64,000 nt of DNA from Cephalotus follicularis (GCA_001972305.1 BDDD01002045.1:126654-190653); one strand, 5' to 3'; positions 23,367 to 34,994 are shown, counted from the first letter of the stretch. A program made the numbers and translations. The notes: a model not told the origin generated them from the sequence alone.

Positions 23367-24330
23367 AATTTTGATTGTTCAAGTGTATGTAGATGATATC
23401 ATATTCAGTTATACTAACAAAAACTTGTGCAAGAACTTTGCTAAGATTATGCAGGTGGAATTCGAGATGAGCATGATGGGTGAGCTCAATTACTTCCTAG
23501 GACTTCAAGTTAAACAATTGGAGGAAGACATCTTCTTCAATCAATCAAAGTATGTCAAGGATTTACTTAAGAGATTTGGGATGGAGAATGCTAAGAAGAG
23601 CAAGACACCCATGAGCACAACAACAAAGCTGGACAAGGATGAGGAAGGTAAGTCAATCGATCAAAAATTGTATAGAAGTATGATTGGATCATTGTTGTAT
23701 TTAACGGCAAGTAGGCCGGATATATTGTTTAGTGTATGCTTGTGTGCTAGATTTCAGGCTTATCCCAAAGAATCTCATTTGCATGCCGTAAAACGCATTT
23801 TCAAATATTTAGCATATACACCGACCTTAGGATTATGGTATCCTAGGAAATCATCCTTTGACCTACAGACTTACTCCGATGCCGATTTCGGAGGATATAA
23901 AGTGGATAGAAAGAGCACAAGTGGCACTTGTCAATTCTTAGGCAATATGCTCATTTCTTGGTTTAGCAAGAAACAAAAGTCGGTAGCTCTTTCAACTACC
24001 GAAGCCGAGTATATTGCCGCAGGCAGCTGTTGCGCACAAATAATGTGGATGAAGCAACAACTTCTTGATTATGGTTTTACCTTTGAAAAAATGCCAATTA
24101 GGTGTGATAACACTAGTGCAATTTGCTTAGGGAAAAATCCCGTTCACCACTCTAGGACTAAGCACATAGACATTAGATATCACTTCATTAAAGATCACAT
24201 TGAAAAAGGTGACATAGAATTAGTTTTCGTCCCGACCGAAGAACAAGTTGCGGACATCTTCACAAAACCCCTAGATGAACAAACCTTCTCGAAATTTAGA
24301 TTGGATTTAGGTTTGTGTGAAATTGATTGA
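23365..24330 (+). CDS. SIRE-type pol: RT active site to RNase H
   Basis: After the shift the frame is open to the natural end of pol. YVDD is at 23386-23397, followed by NYFLGLQV, the connection (YRSMIGSLLYLTASRPDI) and RNase H. RNase H shows TYSDADFGG, RKSTSGTCQFLG, LSTTEAEYIA and RCDNTSAICL. The end has the HIDIRYHFI and DIFTKPLD segments. Key RT and RNase H acidic residues are present. The domain order and the wording of these motifs are typical of the SIRE branch. Confidence 0.87.
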   Translation, partial: EILIVQVYVDDIIFSYTNKNLCKNFAKIMQVEFEMSMMGELNYFLGLQVKQLEEDIFFNQSKYVKDLLKRFGMENAKKSKTPMSTTTKLDKDEEGKSIDQKLYRSMIGSLLYLTASRPDILFSVCLCARFQAYPKESHLHAVKRIFKYLAYTPTLGLWYPRKSSFDLQTYSDADFGGYKVDRKSTSGTCQFLGNMLISWFSKKQKSVALSTTEAEYIAAGSCCAQIMWMKQQLLDYGFTFEKMPIRCDNTSAICLGKNPVHHSRTKHIDIRYHFIKDHIEKGDIELVFVPTEEQVADIFTKPLDEQTFSKFRLDLGLCEID

Positions 24331-24449
24331 TTAGCATGTTTCTGTGATTGATGTGAATATGCATATTTGTTCAAATTGCTTGTTTTTACATGTTTGCATC
24401 ATTTGCATTCGTTCTCGCGCACAAAATGGCAAATCTGCAGAAAAACAGA

Positions 24450-24600
24450 GCAAAGCGCCGACAGTTGCTTTTAAAGCGTCAACGCTTTAAAGCAAAATTA
24501 GGGTTCGAAATTTGGGAATTTCGTCTAAGCGCCGACTCTTAAACCTATTCCGTCGACGCTTTAAGCGGTTTTTAAGTTTCTAAGCGCCGTCTGCCACACA
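24450..24600. repeat. GTCGAC-type cluster in the pol-env spacer
   Basis: Five or six units occur (aaagcgccgacag, aaagcgtcaacgcttt, taagcgccgactctt, ccgtcgacgctttaag, taagcgccgtctg). They lie between the pol stop and the env-like ORF, about 110-260 bp before its ATG. The same motif fills the 3' LTR of this element (26860-27230). AAAGCGTCAACGCTTT is a near-perfect 16-bp dyad. Confidence 0.8.
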
Positions 24601-24707
24601 TTTTTACCGTATTTTGCAAACCCTAACTTCTAAATACTATCTTCTCCGGCGATTTCGTGGAGATTTGCACTTGGAAATCAAAGTTAGATCATCATACTTC
24701 ATCAACC

Positions 24708-25964
24708 ATGCCTAGGACGAAGAATCTTGAGGAAGGACAAGGCTCAAAGGGAAAGCAAAAATCTGCTGGGCAAAAGGGAAAGGGAAAAGCTGCTGCCACT
24801 ACCCCACCCACAGCTCCTGAGGAGATTCCACCCACTCCTAGGTACCCAGAAGCTTACTTCAATAGGAAAATCCTTGTAGGTAAAGTTTTAGACTTTAACT
24901 TTTGCACTAGGGAAGGTTTTCCCATTGTAGATTGGATTAGATTTCAAGGTCTAGAACCATTTTTCTCAATTAATTTGCCTAGCTATCCCGAACTCATGAA
25001 AGAGTTCTATGTGCATATTCGAAGCAGCTCCAGGGATGGTTTTACCACTATGGTTAAAAGGAAGACTTTTGACTTGGACCTAGATGAACTACACACTATC
25101 TTGAATATACCAAACGAAGGTGCTAGGGGTTGGAATCAAAGGTCATGGGTGACTAGTTCGGACTTTAACCGACAAGACTGCGTGAATGTGTTATTTGGTG
25201 AAAACGCTGATCATGTTCAGCGAATGTATACTAGGAACCTACCCTTGGACTATAGATTTCTACATCGTGCGGTTTGTACGCACATTCTACCTAAGGCCGG
25301 TGGGTTTGATGAGGTGACCCACATGGAGGCCTACACGATGTATCATTTCATTACTGACCGTAGAATCAATGTTCCCTACCTTTTGATAAATCACATGAAC
25401 TCAATTCACGACCGGGAGAATGCGAGATTAGGTTATAGTAATATAATCACCAAGATTCTCCAATACTTCCATATCGACCTTACTGGAGAAGTGCACCATG
25501 ATCTCCAAAGTGCAGACAAACTTGGCAAAGGAACCCTTAGAAGAATGGGGTTCAAAAAGCACAAGAGACTTGGTACATGGATTCCGAGGGATGAGGATTC
25601 AAATAGAGTAGAGGAAGAAGAAGGTGAAGCCAAGGCAGGGGAAGAAGCTGAGAATATACCCCTGCAGATCGAACCAAAAGCTCAACCAATGCCAGATGTC
25701 CATCTTCCAAGAAATAGGTTAGATGAGATGTTTGACGCTATCAAAGGCATGCAGCAGAATATTGAGGAAATGAAGACGAACATGTAGTGCATGAGGAGGC
25801 AACAAAAGAGACTTGCCAAAAGATTTGCTGACACAGGCATTATAGTGTATGATGGCCTCATATCTTCATCTTCTAGCCATGACGACAATCCCCCGGACGA
25901 TGCTGCAACCGACGACATGGAGGGAGATGTCGGAGGTGATGATGGCACTCACACGGAGGATTGA
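24708..25964 (+). CDS. Env-like ORF of the SIRE-type element (putative plant transposon protein domain)
   Basis: The ATG at 24708 opens 359 codons up to a TAG at 25785-25787. The same frame continues open for 58 more codons to a TGA at 25962-25964. Residues 1-45 are Lys/Gly/Pro-rich. The middle (about 50-280) has the features I associate with the 'putative plant transposon protein' domain found after pol in SIRE-type elements, such as FPIVDWIRFQGLEPF, LPLDYRFLHRAV and YTMYHFIT. The end is Glu-rich with a short coiled-coil-like stretch (DEMFDAIKGMQQNIEEM). I see no clear signal peptide or membrane anchor, so an envelope function is not supported. In soybean SIRE1, suppression of a UAG stop between pol and env has been reported; whether this internal TAG is read through is unknown. 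Confidence 0.75.
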
Positions 25965-26716
25965 GTCTTTTGCATCTCATGTCTCATATGCATTTGCTGT
26001 TGTTTTTCTTAGATATGGTCTCTGTGGTTTGTAACCTTAGCTTGAACAATTTGATTTCAGCTTGTAACAAATTTCTTTGTGAAATGGGAAATGACTTGAT
26101 ATGATAATGCAATGTGTTTAATTTGTTGGAATGCTTGGTTATTGCAGTTTGATATATGAACTGAATATGCAGATTGAGTGTTGATGCCATGCAATAGCTG
26201 GTCTTAATATGTTTGGATTAGTTCAAATTTGGTTTATGCAAGGCTCAAATTATATGAATGCTTGTTTTTTGCAACATAGTTTATTCAATTGGAGCTCAAA
26301 TTATAAGAAGTGACATGTTTAAAATATGCAAAGTCAAATTGGAGCATAAAGTGATATGCTCAAATGGTTTTTCTAATGTTCTTGACTATAGTGTTTAATC
26401 CCTTTTTAAGATGATAACAAAAAGGGGGAGAATATTGTGTAAGCTTGTAAGTTTGGATTTGGGGAAGAAATGATGAAAGGGAAAAATGGTGAAATTGAGA
26501 GAGAATTTGTGAGATAGCATATAAATACATACATCATGGGTTTTATGACAAGGTAATAAAAATCCTTATATGACTAAGGGGGAGGTAATAAACTCAGGGG
26601 GAGCTATTACTTTTGAGCTCTTAACATGCTCTCAAAATTCTCCTTTTATATACTTTATGTGCTAATACTTATAACTTAACTATTATTATGCTTTAAATGT
26701 AACAAATTTTGTCATC

Positions 26717-26733
26717 ATCAAAAAGGGGGAGAT
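26717..26733 (+). other. SIRE-type polypurine tract
   Basis: The run aaaaagggggagat lies directly before the 3' LTR start tgttgacattt. Two similar purine runs occur at 26418-26430 and 26575-26605, a pattern often seen upstream of SIRE LTRs. Confidence 0.85.
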
Positions 26734-26859
26734 TGTTGACATTTATGTCTCAATCCTAAGTTTTGATGATAACATATTTGTATTTAACAAAGTTTCTTAA
26801 TGTGCAAGAAAGAAATAAAGTAAAGTAAAACAGGAAGATTTATGCAGAACACAGCCCAG

Positions 26860-27230
26860 ACCGTCGACGCCCAAGCTTGAAGTGTCAGCGCTTTATCAGG
26901 CGGTCGAGACAAGAGGCTAAGCGTCTACCGGTGGAGCGTTTGGAGAAATGGAAATAACGCTCAGATTCAAGCGTCTGCGCTTTGAGGTACAAAGCGCCTG
27001 CTCTTAGTGCAAAGCGCCGTCCGATTAAAACAGTGGACACAACTTCTATTAAAAGGGGTCTAAGCGTCGACGCCCAAGTCTAAGCATCAGCGCTTTGAGG
27101 TGACAGTCGACTCCAACTTTGAACGCCTGCGCTTTGAGCTGAATATTCAAATTTGAGATCCCCAATGGTGACATAACCGTCGACGCTTTGAAGGAGACAG
27201 TCGACGCTTTAGTCGGCTGGAACAGTTTCT
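26860..27230. repeat. GTCGAC-type cluster in the SIRE LTR U3
   Basis: About a dozen units occur, including ccgtcgacgcccaag, gcgtctgcgctttgag, gcgtcgacgcccaag, ccgtcgacgctttgaag and agtcgacgcttt. They end about 80 bp upstream of the TATA-like box at 27304. The density is about one unit per 30 bp. Confidence 0.85.
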
Positions 27231-27303
27231 GACAGAGTTTTAGTGGACATTCCATTAAGGAATTTATGCTAATGCCTTTCCAACGGATCTTTGAGGCAAG
27301 AGG

Positions 27304-27313
27304 CTATAAAAAG
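27304..27313 (+). promoter_or_regulatory. Probable TATA box of the SIRE-type LTR
   Basis: The sequence ctataaaaag sits about 570 bp into the LTR, just after the GTCGAC cluster. It is followed by an A/G-rich stretch of the kind seen at R region starts. Confidence 0.55.
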
Positions 27314-29149
27314 ACGAATGTTTTGAAGAAAGAAGAAGAGAACAACACAAGCAAAGCAAATATACAAACATCATTCCAAGCAAACACTAAAAGAGGATCA
27401 AAATCAAAAGCTCATTAAAAAGGCCTTCATTTTACATTTTAAGCCAATTCTTGTTCTCACTATTGTTTCGTAAATGTTTTGAAAGTTATATGGATTTTAT
27501 GAAAGTACAAATGTGACTTTACGAATATTTAATTGTTTTTAATTGCTTAAGATTTCTGTTATGAACTTTATTGAAATCTTACTGCTTTTAAAATTTATCG
27601 TTTACTGTTTTAATTCCCTTATCCGTACTGAGGTTTGCTCAGCCGCGTTTTTGTTTTCCATGCGGCAGGTTATCAGGAGCAGCGGGAGAATGTGTGAACG
27701 AGAGATGACCCCTTATATTTTGGATCCCTAGGAGTGTGATCTCGTTATGTTTTCTGTTTAGTGGTCATGAACAATAAGATACATATGTTTTAAATTTGAA
27801 ACTTGAATATGTTTTAAGTTTTTCCAAAAATGCTAAATTGCTAAGTTTTTAAGTTTTCAGTTATGCTATGACCGCCACGTTTTTGGCTGATATGTTATGT
27901 TTATGTTCAGATATGTTATGATAGGTTCTGTATTATGACCTGTGACGACTCCCGCCGTCCGGGGGTGTTACATTATATAAATAAGCTGAATCAACGCGTA
28001 TCACGCATCCCATACTACGTGATACAAAATTGTTTGATAACTATACTCAACATCATTGTCGATTGCCCTAAAACGGAGCGTGAGTAATAATACAAAATAG
28101 AATGCAATACGATATCCAAATAAAATATCCATCAACCATGATAAACATATTATCATGAGTACAATAATCCCAAATATAATAATAAAACATTATCCGGTTA
28201 CAAAATATAAGAGAGGACATCTCATTCTTCTTTTCAATCCCAAGAGAACGTAACCATAGTACCTGCAGCATCAATCTGAAATAGTAGGGGGTTAGCCTTT
28301 GTCCTCACTCGGCTAAGTAGCAAAGTTTATAAGTGCAATTCGGGATCAAAGATAATGCATGTCATGTGATGTATGCAATCATGGATGCAATGCATAATAT
28401 CCAATAATAATACATATATATATGTGCATATACATGTATATCCGCCAATAAAGCAAACATGCCAAATTGCTACAATCCAACAATCCAATCAACAATACTA
28501 CGAAGGCGCCTCCAACTCCTGGCCTGGACACTGTACTCCTCACTCCAGCCACCACTCTTCGGATGACTCGAAGCAGGCCACAATCCAAAGTCATTAGCAC
28601 AGCGGCTAAATGACAACCACATGGGTTCCTCCTTCCAACTCCTGGCCCCAAGAGTCTAACCCGCCTATCAGCGGCAGTGGCGACTCCATCACCGCGACTA
28701 ATACGGCACAATCCATTCACAATCCAATTCAAGTCATTTATAAAAATAAATACTTGAAAACATATATATTTATCAAAATATATAACAATCCATTTTCCAA
28801 GTAAAATATGCATCATAAAATACTTGTAACAAAATATTTATTCAAATATGTAACAATCCTTTTTAAAATACATGTTTATTCAAAACATGCTTCAGTCCCA
28901 TTTTAAAACTGCATTTCGGTTTGAACATAACAGTTTATACAAAATAATGATTTGAAATAAATCATGTATGCAACTCCCTAAAAATGCTAATTCATTTTTA
29001 AAGCAATAACAATCCAATTCAATCCATAATCCAGACCCAATACAATGCAAGTGCAATGCAATCATATGCTCAAACGTGCCTAGGGTTGTTTCTAGGGTCA
29101 TTTCGGAGTCCACGGTTTGATTCGAGCAAAACTATCCGAAACAGGGGGA

Positions 29150-29545
29150 TAAGCGTCGATCCTTTCTATTAGCGTCGACGCTTAAGGTACGAACCCTAGC
29201 GTCGATGCTTCAAGCGTCCAATTTCAAAGTGCACCAAACCACAGGCGTTGACTCTTTCCTTTAAGTGTCGACGGTTAAGTGATAACATGCGATTATCACT
29301 TCGACCAGTCATGATTCCAGGGAGAAATTCATCCCCCAAATCCACATGCAATCCAGGATACTTTTCGTTCACCTGTAATACGCACAGTAGGTTATCAATA
29401 TATGTAACCAAGTCATCAAACTAACATTTAACCAGTCGGGAATCATTTATGAACATCACAGTACCTGCAATGTTCAATAGCGCGTCGACGCTTTCCTTTA
29501 GCGTTGACATCAATAGTTTTAACACGCAAAAGCGTCGACGCTTAT
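29150..29545. repeat. AGCGTCGACGCT cluster in LTR d
   Basis: Units include agcgtcgacgct (29171-29182), gcgtcgacgc (29482-29491) and the perfect 14-bp palindrome aagcgtcgacgctt (29530-29543). Decayed forms such as gcgttgactc and gcgtcgatgct also occur. Confidence 0.85.
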
Positions 29546-30988
29546 AACGTGGGCATCGAAGGTTAAACAGTTCAGAATGTCATCTTCTTCGATTCACATA
29601 AACCAGGCAATTACAAGTCCAGTATTCATGCGATCCTGTTCAACCTTTACTTAAAACACGACATGCATGGTCAATCTACACATCACTGTAGCCATGCAAC
29701 ACAATCCAGCAATCCGAACAATCCAAAATCAATATGCAATTCATGCATCTCATGAATGGCAAAACATTAATTTTGAACTCAAATTTGTATATATAACTCC
29801 ACTACAATTCCCCTACCTTTGAAGCAGTAATAACAGTACAGTCGAGTTGCAGGTTCAATTGATGAACATTTCCAATTACCATTGAACCGAATCTGGTTCT
29901 TGACAATTGATCCATTGCTCACTGCCAAATTCAATTGCCAACTCACACACTGCACATACAACACATTTCCATTATGCTCAACACACATAAATCGACATTG
30001 CCGTCACTGGAACAGCAACCAGATTCCGGCTGACTCATCCAGCTCATGCAACACCCATAAATAGCCTCCACCATGGACGATCTACACAGAACCATCGGAG
30101 ACTCGCCGAGACTCGGCGCCAAACGCTGTGTCATGGCCGGCAGTGAGTTCGACTCACTGAGTCGACTCGCCAAACTTCAACAGCTCTGGTCACTACCCAA
30201 AAATACCACACACCACTGTCCAAGGCTCACCGAGACTCAACGCCAAAAGCCGTGTCACATGCGGTAGTGAGTTGGAACGGATGAGTTGACTCAGTTGACC
30301 GATTCCAGTCCATTCCAGCAACGGTGGTCAAAACGGGCAGAGCTAGCCTTCTAGACAAAGACCTGCTCCATCCGCGACGGTAACAGAGCCGCAATTGCGT
30401 GGTTGATGAGCACAATGACGGGGAAGAAGAGAAGAAAAGAAGAGAAAAGATAAAGGAAAGAAGAAGTTACTATCGGTGGAGGGTCTGTGCTGCTCGCCGT
30501 CCTTTCCTGGTCCGGTGGCAGGCTCTGACGTCGTCTCTGGTGCTCTCTCTCTCCCCCTGGTGTGTTCTCTCTCCCGCTCTCTCGTGCTCTCTCTCCCTTG
30601 TCTCATTTCTTTTCTTTTGCACGGGCGCGCTATGCGCCCGTGTCCTTTCTTTTTCTTTCTTTATTTGTTTATCTCCTCTTTCTTTATTATTTTCTTGCCT
30701 TTCTTCTTTGTATTTTACCAACAAATATTAAGGTATGGGTCCCATTTTTCCGCACATTGCAATATTAAATAATCCAGCCGCCACTAAAATAATCGAAATA
30801 ATAATACGAACACTAGGTTTCACGGGCGCACATTAAAAACATGCTTTATTAGCCATTTCGGGCCTTATAATTGCGGCTTCAATACGAAATACCTTTTATT
30901 GCTCCGGGCCTCTATCGGCTTTATTACTGTCATACATCGCACGAATATTGCAATAATTATTTATGAAACTCTGGGGCATTACACTAAA

Positions 30989-31532
30989 GCTATTAGTGAT
31001 CACGTGAGCCAACGTGACCACTAGGTCTCCTAGGTGTACTAATTTAATTTAACTCTATTACAATTGCTACCACGCATACATGGCCTTCAACTGATCTTGT
31101 AATCTTCTTGATCTTCTCTTCAATCTACATTGGTCTCCTTTCTTCAAATTACAACCATAGTACATTTAAATGAAAAGAAATACAATTGAAGGAGAGGAGA
31201 ATTCTACTTTAAGAAAAAGAATAAGAATAAATACGGTGCACGCATGCAACCTTATTACAGACCGAAGCTATTAAATCATTCACACACGGAAAACACAAAG
31301 CTAGGCTGAGTCCCAAGCCTACCAACATGCATAAGAAATTCAAAAATATAACCGATATATAATTGAATAAACACGTAACAATTTGGCATTCAATGGTTTG
31401 TTGATTTCATTAGTGTGACCAATAAGCAACTCCTACTAAACGTAGGGCTACAACAAATTGGCCAAAGCTCATATGCAATCTCCAATCCACTAAACATCAA
31501 ATTGAGGTCTATTAGGTGGCTTTGATACCACT
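30989..31532 (-). other. C1 leader, piece next to the primer site
   Basis: This 544-bp stretch without a recognisable ORF lies between LTR d and the C1 5' LTR. Its right end carries the primer-binding site two bases before the LTR, which fixes it as the start of an element-internal region. Confidence 0.6.
31518..31530 (-). other. C1 primer-binding site
   Basis: On the minus strand the site reads tggtatcaaagcc, separated by two bases from the LTR end (...cgcaaca). It is a one-base variant of the standard initiator tRNA-Met primer site. Confidence 0.8.
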
Positions 31533-32087
31533 TGTTGCGAACGGCTCAAACACGCAGCGGAAGAAAACATGCAATCCAGACTTTAGGGCTTAGGGCTGAT
31601 TAATTTTAAATTTCATCCAATTGATTAATCCCCAAGCAATGAGATGACCTAATCTAAGTTCGAATTGTTCCAATGAGTGCCAAGGAACCCTAATTACACA
31701 TCCAATCAAATCGAAACCAAAACCAAGCATAGGGTAAATCGGGTCGAAATGATAGGGTTTCCATAAACCCTAGATATGGACTCCAAGAGGAGGCTCACAA
31801 CGAAACACACAAACCCTAGCCAAGAGTCCAATCAACCCGAACCCAAACATCTATAACCCTAAGGAATGACAAAGAAGCCACCAAGGGGCAAGGGGGTTCG
31901 ACTAGGGTTCTCTAGCCCAAGCTACAACTCGCTGCCACGGCCACAAGAACAAGAAGAGAAGAGATTCTTACCAAGGTGATGACTCCTTCCTTCAAGTCAA
32001 GCTCCCTCTACCCCTTGAATCCAAGAACTCCAAGCTCCTCCTTAAGCCACGGATAAAGAAGATCAAGGATGCAAGCCAAGTGTTTAT

Positions 32088-34869
32088 TGTAACACCCTTG
32101 GACGGCGGAAGTCATCACAGGTCATAATACATAACCTATCATAACATAGCATAACTTATCTGAACATAAACATTTCTTTATTAGCCAAAACGTGGTGGTC
32201 ATAGCACAATTGAAAAAAAAACTGTTCAAATTTGAAACTTAACATTTTCGGAATCTTAAACATAAATCATGTTCAAATATTAAACATAAACCATATGTAT
32301 CTTATTGTTCATGACCACTAAAAACAAAGGCACATAAGGATCACACTCCTAGGAATCCATGACATAGAGGTGGCCATCTCTCATTCACACATTCCCCCGC
32401 TGCTCCTGATAACCTGCCGCATGGAAAACAAAAAATGCGGCTGAGCAAACCTCAGTACGGATAAGGAAAGAAAAAGCAGTAAACGATAAGTTTAAAAGCA
32501 GTAAGATTTCAATAAAATTCATAGATAGAAATCTTAAGCAATAATCAGTTTAATCATCTTCGAATTTCCATAAAATACCAATTTTCATATCTTTCGAAAC
32601 ATTTACGAAACATTTCAAAAATATCATTTCACGATTCATAAAATCATACTGAGCCACATACATATCACATTTCATATCATATATTGGCAATGGAGGCGCT
32701 AATTCCACATGCCCATTAGAATTACGGTGTACGACACTACACAAGTCAATTCTCACATATCATTTCATATCACATATCATATACGAGAATCGATTCATAC
32801 GCCTCTATCATACATAGCGGATCCATAAATCCACCTCATGGGATTTATTCATAACATTCAGAGACACCGTAGATTAATCACACCGCTACGGAAGTGTCAT
32901 GTCCTCGTGCCAGGCCTACGACATGCCTATGGTACGCCCCATAGGTGGGTACAATACTCAGTATTCAATCATTTAGAAAACATCACTTTAAAACACATAA
33001 ATATGCCTTCTCAAAACATATTTGAAAATCGTTCACAACGATATCACAACATACATTTCATAGTCAAAACATCAACTCATTTATTTTTCGATATAAAGAG
33101 ATGATCATTTCGTAACGTATTATAGCATAAGAATAAAGTCAGGAACATTTAAATTCGTAAAATGTCAAAAACCAACTTTATTTCCGAAATATACCATAAA
33201 ACACAATCCAGGTCCATAAAACGAAGAAACATAGCATAAAACTGATTTTAGTTCGATAAAAACCAGATAGCCAAAGAACGATAGAAATCCGTAGCTTATG
33301 CGTTTCACAAAAGCACTTACGGAAAGATTGTTAATTCAACTCCCCTTGAAGCACAACAATCTAAAAGACACCCAAAACCATTCATATAAGGGTCTAAGAA
33401 ACATTAGAGACCTAGAACAGATTTATTAAAGTGTTTAGAAAAGACCCAGATTGATTCGGAGAACAAACGGATCAAAACAGTTGAAAATAGAAATTTTTCT
33501 GGGTAAAACAACCAACTGTCACAGAGCTCCAGTCGACTGTTGAAGCTTGGCAGCCGACTGTTCAACAGGGCCAGCTAACTACTCAACAGAAACAGTCGAC
33601 TGCTTTCATATGGCAGTCGACTGCTCATCCAAACCAGCTGACTGTTCAAAAAAAAAAAACAGCTAGCTGTTCTGGACGACAGAATAGTAGAAAATTAACA
33701 ATCCTGATGCAAAAACTGTCCAAACTCAAATACCACAATACCAAGAACTCCTAAGCATCAACATATGACATTGTGTGACATTTAGACAATAGAAGATCAC
33801 CGAATTAACACGATCCTATGACCAGTGGCTATACTCAAGGAAAAGAGTGTCCTTGAAACACATGTATACATAACCTTATTAATCCAATTTTCTGTCATTA
33901 GCCATATTCATTATTAAGACCATATTACATAATCCTTTTCATGATGCTAACAGACTCAGGAACACAATGACAAATCATATAAATGTAGGAATTAAACCCA
34001 GCAAAATTCTAGCAACCTAAATGCAATAATTGGATAGCCAACTACGCAAAACTAATCACTATGACATAACAACATAGGAAACCAACCTGATGAATGACAA
34101 AACCAGTTGGAGAGACACCAATGATCAGAAGACAACAATGGCTGTTCCAAAAGAAAAACAAAAAGAGAAGAAAACACACTTTTACAGCCTGCCATTATTA
34201 TGCATAACAAGCAACATAGTTCCTTAATCCGAAAGAAGGAAACAAACCTGGCTTGATGAACACAATTGCACAAGAACACAACGATTCTTACACTTGCAGG
34301 TATGGCGTTTTTTTCCAAGAGTACAAAAGACAATGATGGCTTCACATGGTAACCACTTGCACACTTAAACAAAAAAAAGAGAGTAATTCGGCTAAGATAA
34401 GGAAAATAGGAGACAAAATCTTGATAGATTAGGAAAAAGAGAGGATTTCCAGGGGATTGATATGGAAAAGGAGAGTGAAAATGTGTGAAGAGATAGAGAA
34501 GGAAGAGAGTTACGGGAGAAAGAGAGGGAAGAAAGAAGGAAAGAAAAAAAAGAATAAGGAAAATAAAATAAAAATAAAAAAATAATAGAAATTTAGAGAT
34601 TTTTAAAATAAAAGAAAAAGGAAATTGTTTTAATAATTTCAAAATTGTAAAATAAAATAAAGTTTTGATAAAATTAAAGTTATAAACATAAGCCCAACCC
34701 AACTATACTTAAACATATCCAACATTTAGGCTAGTATCAAAAAGCCAAAATCACATAAGCCCAAAACACAGGACAACCGGACTTAAAATTAAAACAAATT
34801 AAAAAGCCTGAAAACAAACATATATATAAAAGCCCGCAAAATACATATACGAACAAGCATGGTATTACA
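32088..34869 (-). mobile_element. Solo LTR Y2
   Basis: The 2,782-bp unit begins tgtaacacccttgg and ends catggtattaca, with TSD tttat at 32083-32087 and 34870-34874. It matches Y1 and Y3 over their full lengths and has no internal region. An open reading of about 216 codons on the minus strand (34052-34702) is an AT-rich LTR run and is not a gene. Confidence 0.92.
33510..33670. repeat. CAGTCGACTG array in Y2
   Basis: Units such as cagtcgactg, cagccgactg and cagctgactg occur at 15-30 bp spacing. The array ends in an A-run and matches the Y1 array in reverse. Confidence 0.85.
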
Positions 34870-34994
34870 TTTATCCTACACTAAATCACTCTAGGTAAAG
34901 ATAAGATATAGTGTACAAGTTATCTCCACCTGTTATGAACTTTGAGTGGTGAAAGGAGGGTTGAAAATGGCTGTAAAACGAACCAGGCTTTTTG

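Larger units (their letters stand above)
20955..27463 (+). mobile_element. SIRE/Maximus-type Ty1/copia element, truncated at both ends and internally deleted
   Basis: The element retains part of gag, a protease start fused to RT, RNase H, an env-like ORF, a polypurine tract and a 730-bp piece of 3' LTR. The 5' LTR, leader and gag start are missing, as are integrase and the 3' LTR end. The env-like ORF downstream of pol and multiple CCHC knuckles in gag are typical of the SIRE lineage. Both edges abut Y1 LTR sequence without LTR ends or a TSD. Confidence 0.85.
26734..27463 (+). repeat. SIRE-type 3' LTR, 3'-truncated
   Basis: It starts tgttgacatttatgtctc after the polypurine tract and ends without a CA terminus where Y1 LTR sequence resumes (gtttcgtaaatg, about 27464). 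The right edge is placed by homology of the following bases to Y2. A TATA-like ctataaaaag lies at 27304-27313. Confidence 0.8.
18979..27972 (+). mobile_element. LTR Y1 with a nested SIRE-type copia relic
   Basis: The unit starts tgtaataccctg and ends gggggtgttaca, flanked by ttata at 18974-18978 and 27973-27977. The outer parts (18979-20954 and 27464-27972, about 2.5 kb) match Y2 in reverse. About 370 bp of LTR present in Y2 (roughly 32605-32975) is missing where the copia relic sits. It is a solo LTR that later received the copia element and suffered deletions at both junctions. Confidence 0.87.
18849..30983 (-). mobile_element. Gypsy-type solo LTR 'd', interrupted by Y1
   Basis: The unit begins tgtcacaccctg and ends ggggcattaca, with imperfect 5-bp flanks caaaa (18844-18848) and ctaaa (30984-30988). 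Y1 (18979-27972) lies inside with its own perfect TSD. Net length is about 3.1 kb. Its start and the segment after Y1 resemble the LTR of element e (53195 onward), which still carries a gypsy pol, so d is assigned to that family. No internal region remains. A polypyrimidine tract is at 30420-30720 and a TATA-like ctatttatgg on the minus strand near 30055. Confidence 0.82.

Noticed and set aside
24708..25964. Env-like ORF as a true envelope glycoprotein
   Set aside because: I see no signal peptide, membrane anchor or cleavage site. The sequence fits the soluble 'putative plant transposon protein' type.
30343..30772. Ser/Leu- or Arg/Glu-rich frames on both strands
   Set aside because: They come from the polypyrimidine tract at the right end of LTR d, which recurs in A and g without coding signs.
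15475..31530. tggtatca motifs as possible tRNA genes
   Set aside because: The matches at 15475 and 31518 are only 11-13 bp, lie 13 and 2 bp from LTR ends, and have no cloverleaf around them. They are primer-binding sites.
34052..34702. 216-codon hydrophobic open frame on the minus strand
   Set aside because: It lies wholly inside solo LTR Y2, in AT-rich and polypyrimidine sequence conserved as non-coding in Y1 and Y3, with no recognisable domain.
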